A stretch of 9,148 bases of DNA from assembly GCA_964590945.1 (NCBI GenBank), contig CAZPXF010000085.1, forward strand, positions 1-9,148. The letters run 5' to 3'. Origin of the DNA: CAZPXF01 sp964590945. GTDB lineage: Bacteria > Bacillota > Clostridia > Lachnospirales > Lachnospiraceae. The notes beneath the pieces were generated by a model. The model saw nothing but the letters and a program-made list of their open reading frames with translations, did not search any database and was not told the origin of the DNA. Below, piece by piece: positions 7,089-9,148 of this stretch (position 1 is its first letter; each line of letters opens with the position of its first letter). The translations under genes were made by a program, and so were the position numbers.

Positions 7089-8156
7089 TTATTTCGCTCC
7101 TTTCTCAATTGCTTCCCACAGACCGTTCAGGTACGTTGCCCCAAGTGCGCGGTCATAGAGCCCATATCCCGGCATTGCTACCTCGTCCCAGATCATACGT
7201 CCGTGATCCGGGCGGATCGGCCCGTCAAATCCGATCTCATACAGCGCCTTCATGATCTCATACATATCAAAGCTTCCATCCGAAGACAGATGCGCCGCCT
7301 CTTCAAAGTTTGTCGGTGTGATGAATTTCAGATTACGCACATGTGCAAAATGAATTCTTCCCTTTAAAGAACGGATCATATCCGGAAGATCGTTTTCCAG
7401 ATTCGTCCCATAGGATCCGGAACAGAAGGTGACGCCGTTGTGCGGATTGTCCACCATCTTCACCATCCGGAGAATGTTCTTTTTGTTGATAATAATACGC
7501 GGAAGCCCAAATACGCTCCATGCCGGGTCATCCGGGTGGATCGCCATGTTGATATCATACTGGTCACAGACCGGCATGATCTTCTCAAGGAAATATTTCA
7601 GATTATCAAATAATTTTTCATCATCCACATCCTTGTAAAGCTCAAACAGCTCTTTTACATGCTCCATCCTCTCCGGTTCCCATCCCGGCATCACCGTCCC
7701 GTTCATATCTCCCGCGATCGAGTCGAACATCTTCTCCGGATCAAGCGCGTCTACCGCTTCCTGTGTGTAGGCGAGCACGGTAGAGCCATCCGGGCGCACT
7801 CTTGCAAGCTCGGTTCTTGTCCAATCGAAAACCGGCATAAAATTGTAGCATACAAGATGAATGTCTTCTTTGCCCAGATTTTCCAATGTCTCAATATAAT
7901 TTGCAATATACTGTTCCCGCTCCGGCGATCCGGTCTTGATCGCGTCATGGACATTTACGCTTTCAATTCCCGCAATGTGAAGCCCTGACGCCTCGACCTC
8001 CTCTTTCATCTTTCGGATCCTCTCTCTGCTCCAGACTTCACCCGGCTCGGTGTCATAAAGAGTCGTGATAACCCCGGTCACGCCTGGGATCTGACGGATC
8101 TGCTTTAAAGTAACCGTGTCAAATTTGCTCCCATACCATCTGAGTGTCATTTCCAT
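7089..8156 (-). CDS. uxuA: Mannonate dehydratase
   Basis: Removes water from D-mannonate to give 2-keto-3-deoxy-D-gluconate (KDG), third step of glucuronate catabolism; a cytosolic metal-dependent TIM-barrel enzyme. Its 355 residues match the Gram-positive-type UxuA rather than the longer enterobacterial form. Metal ligands known from the family appear in order: H207 (AIHPDDPAW), C245 (TFCSGSYG), H272 (HFAHVRN) and D317 (RPDHGR). The start ATG is preceded by AAAGGAGGG about ten bases upstream; a second ATG two codons later is possible but less favoured. It is the first gene of the leftward uxuA-uxuB-uxaC operon, transcribed from the divergent promoter region shared with araC2. Its 3' end contains the uxuB ribosome binding site. 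Confidence 0.96.
   Translation of the reverse strand: MEMTLRWYGSKFDTVTLKQIRQIPGVTGVITTLYDTEPGEVWSRERIRKMKEEVEASGLHIAGIESVNVHDAIKTGSPEREQYIANYIETLENLGKEDIHLVCYNFMPVFDWTRTELARVRPDGSTVLAYTQEAVDALDPEKMFDSIAGDMNGTVMPGWEPERMEHVKELFELYKDVDDEKLFDNLKYFLEKIMPVCDQYDINMAIHPDDPAWSVFGLPRIIINKKNILRMVKMVDNPHNGVTFCSGSYGTNLENDLPDMIRSLKGRIHFAHVRNLKFITPTNFEEAAHLSSDGSFDMYEIMKALYEIGFDGPIRPDHGRMIWDEVAMPGYGLYDRALGATYLNGLWEAIEKGAK
7097..7103 (-). promoter_or_regulatory. Ribosome binding site of uxuB inside the 3' end of uxuA
   Basis: AAAGGAG on the minus strand is formed by the last sense codons of uxuA (Lys-Gly-Ala). The uxuA TAA and the uxuB ATG are one base apart. This fixes the uxuB start at 7087 and suggests termination-reinitiation coupling. 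Confidence 0.75.
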
Positions 8157-8209
8157 AAATTGTTACCCTCCTTTTTGAAAATTCATTTTCTTTGCTGATT
8201 TGATTTTAC

Positions 8210-8238
8210 AAAATATCCTGGGGAATTCCTATTGACAG
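8210..8238 (-). promoter_or_regulatory. Candidate uxuA operon promoter
   Basis: On the minus strand CTGTCA (4/6 to TTGACA, 8233-8238) and TATTTT (4/6 to TATAAT, 8210-8215) are 17 bases apart. The implied start is near 8203, giving a leader of about 47 bases. Both hexamers are mediocre. The palindrome at 8237-8262 abuts the -35 on its upstream side, a classic activator position. An alternative -10, TAAAAT a few bases further downstream, has no matching -35. Confidence 0.38.
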
Positions 8239-8262
8239 ATTTGTTATATATATTGCAAATCT
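8237..8262. promoter_or_regulatory. 26-base imperfect palindrome, candidate operator for the uronate operon
   Basis: The arms AGATTTG and CAAATCT flank a central ATATATAT. 22 of 26 positions are self-complementary; only the two base pairs on each side of the core (TT and TG) break symmetry. It lies directly upstream of the predicted uxuA -35 and over the weak araC2 -35, so one bound protein could control both directions. A third copy of the half-site, GATTTG, is at 8197-8202 near the predicted uxuA start. Confidence 0.5.
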
Positions 8263-8324
8263 TGTGGTATTTTGATAATATGAAAGAAAACCTTGACATT
8301 CCCGGCACGAGGGAGGAGATATCC

Positions 8325-9148
8325 ATGAGAAAAGAGCTTCAAACGGCATTTATCACCCGCCAGCATATGTTATCCCGCGATTTTGAAATCTATTATTATA
8401 ATGACCGCACGCTTTCTAAGGTCGGCTTTCACACACATGATTATTACGAGTTTTATTTCTTTCTTGAAGGCGATGTTAGCATGCAGATCGGCAAAGACGT
8501 CTATCCCGTAAAATATGGAGACATGATGCTGATCCCCCCGGGCACCTCGCACCGCCCGATCATACACAGCCTGGACAGCCCTTATCGGCGCTTTGTCTTC
8601 TGGATAAGCAGTGAATACTGCAGGCAGCTTCTTGAGTTATCCCCGGATTATGTATACTTCATGCAATATGTGCAGGTCCACAAAACGTATCTTTTCCACA
8701 ATGACCATATCAGCTTTAACAGCATACAAAACCGGATTTTGCGGCTCATTGAAGAAATGAAAAGTACCCGTTTCGGCCGGGAGGCGCAGATTACTCTCTT
8801 CGTTAACGGCCTGATCCTGCATTTGAGCCGGATGATCTACGAGCGAAATACTCCGAAGCCCAGAAACGAAGAGCCCTCTCTTTATCTGAGCATTGCTGTA
8901 TATATACAGGAGCATCTCGACGAGGATTTATCCCTCGAGAAATTATCTGCGGAATTCTATGTGAGTAAATATTATATTTCCCATCTTTTTAAAGACAATC
9001 TGGGAATATCGATTCATCAGTATATTACAAAGAAAAGACTTCTCCTTTGCAGAGACGCGCTTCTTGGAAATAAAAATATTACCGAGATCTACCAGTCCTT
9101 TGGATTTGGGGATTATTCCAGCTTTTACCGGGCTTTCAGGAAGGAATA
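8325..9148 (+). CDS. AraC-family regulator with N-terminal cupin sensor; C-terminus off window
   Basis: A likely transcriptional activator of the divergent uronate operon. 274 codons are visible. The N-terminal cupin (about 20-100) shows FHTHDYYEFYFFLEG (H36, H38, E42) and GDMMLIPPGTSHRP (65-78), the typical sugar-binding fold of AraC proteins. After a helical linker, the DNA-binding domain (about 185-274) has two helix-turn-helix units: LEKLSAEFYVSKYYISHLFK (204-223) and ITEIYQSFGFGDYSSFYRAF (252-271). The frame is cut at FRKE, where AraC proteins usually have 10-20 more residues. The start ATG follows GGGAGGAG (8311-8318). The divergent layout, sharing 168 bases with uxuA, is the standard arrangement for a regulator and its target. 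The effector is probably glucuronate or a pathway intermediate, but this is inferred from position only. Confidence 0.92.
   Translation, partial: MRKELQTAFITRQHMLSRDFEIYYYNDRTLSKVGFHTHDYYEFYFFLEGDVSMQIGKDVYPVKYGDMMLIPPGTSHRPIIHSLDSPYRRFVFWISSEYCRQLLELSPDYVYFMQYVQVHKTYLFHNDHISFNSIQNRILRLIEEMKSTRFGREAQITLFVNGLILHLSRMIYERNTPKPRNEEPSLYLSIAVYIQEHLDEDLSLEKLSAEFYVSKYYISHLFKDNLGISIHQYITKKRLLLCRDALLGNKNITEIYQSFGFGDYSSFYRAFRKE

Larger units (their letters stand above)
8157..8324. promoter_or_regulatory. Divergent control region between uxuA and araC2
   Basis: A 168-base AT-rich intergenic region that must drive both the uronate operon (minus) and araC2 (plus). It holds both Shine-Dalgarno sites at its ends, the candidate uxuA promoter, a 26-base palindrome at 8237-8262, an extra GATTTG half-site at 8197-8202, and a small palindrome GAAAATTCATTTTC (8177-8190, two central bases unmatched) in the uxuA leader. 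For araC2, GATAAT at 8274-8279 is a plausible -10 but its -35 (TTGCAA, 15-base spacer) is poor. A perfect TTGACA at 8232-8237 has only a weak partner (GCAAAT) at 17 bases. Weak basal promoter elements are usual where an activator is needed. Confidence 0.65.

Noticed and set aside
7088..7108. Upstream TTG start adding seven residues to UxuB
   Set aside because: The Shine-Dalgarno AAAGGAG would then be inside the gene; ATG 7087 has correct spacing.
8293..8298. TTGACA as a -35 for araC2
   Set aside because: A -10 at 16-18 bases would fall next to or past the Shine-Dalgarno and ATG, leaving no leader for translation.
8157..8324. A catabolite-responsive element (cre) in the uxuA control region
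   Set aside because: I looked for the TGnAAnCGnTnnCA pattern on both strands and found no acceptable match; the palindrome lacks the central CG.

Overview
The window looks like chromosomal DNA of a low-to-mid GC Gram-positive anaerobe, most likely a gut Clostridia/Lachnospiraceae-type Firmicute. This rests on strong AGGAGG-type Shine-Dalgarno sites before every gene, the short Gram-positive-type UxuA (355 aa), and the character of the proteins (YesN/AraC-type regulators, a cytosolic GH3). The placement is inferred from style and is not a database result. No RNA genes, insertion sequences or CRISPR arrays were seen.

Left part (1-2687): a leftward two-gene operon encodes a HAD-superfamily phosphatase-like protein, then a cytoplasmic glycoside hydrolase family 3 enzyme of the beta-N-acetylhexosaminidase (NagZ-like) type, cut by the window edge. 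A compact AT-rich divergent promoter region separates it from a rightward AraC-family regulator (araC1). araC1 has a non-cupin N-terminal region and runs into a run of exactly 100 N (3917-4016), an assembly gap that hides its last residues and the junction with the next operon.

Right part (4017-9148): a leftward operon uxuA-uxuB-uxaC encodes the whole path from D-glucuronate to 2-keto-3-deoxygluconate. UxaC converts glucuronate to fructuronate, UxuB reduces it to D-mannonate, and UxuA dehydrates that to 2-keto-3-deoxygluconate (KDG). Genes are 1 and 12 bases apart, with Shine-Dalgarno sites embedded in the preceding genes. A second AraC-family regulator with an N-terminal cupin (araC2) is divergent from uxuA and is cut by the right edge just before its C-terminus. 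No KDG kinase, KDPG aldolase or uronate transporter lies in the window.

The most interesting non-coding signal is in the 168-base uxuA/araC2 intergenic region. It holds a 26-base imperfect palindrome (arms AGATTTG/CAAATCT around an ATATATAT core) and a third GATTTG half-site 41 bases away, placed as expected for an operator of the uronate operon. A smaller perfect palindrome (TAACATGTTA) overlaps the predicted extended -10 of the HAD-GH3 operon. The genes themselves belong to known families. I did not find a convincing wholly new system; the open questions are the pairing of a HAD phosphatase with a cytosolic GH3, the unassigned sensor region of AraC1, and the operators.
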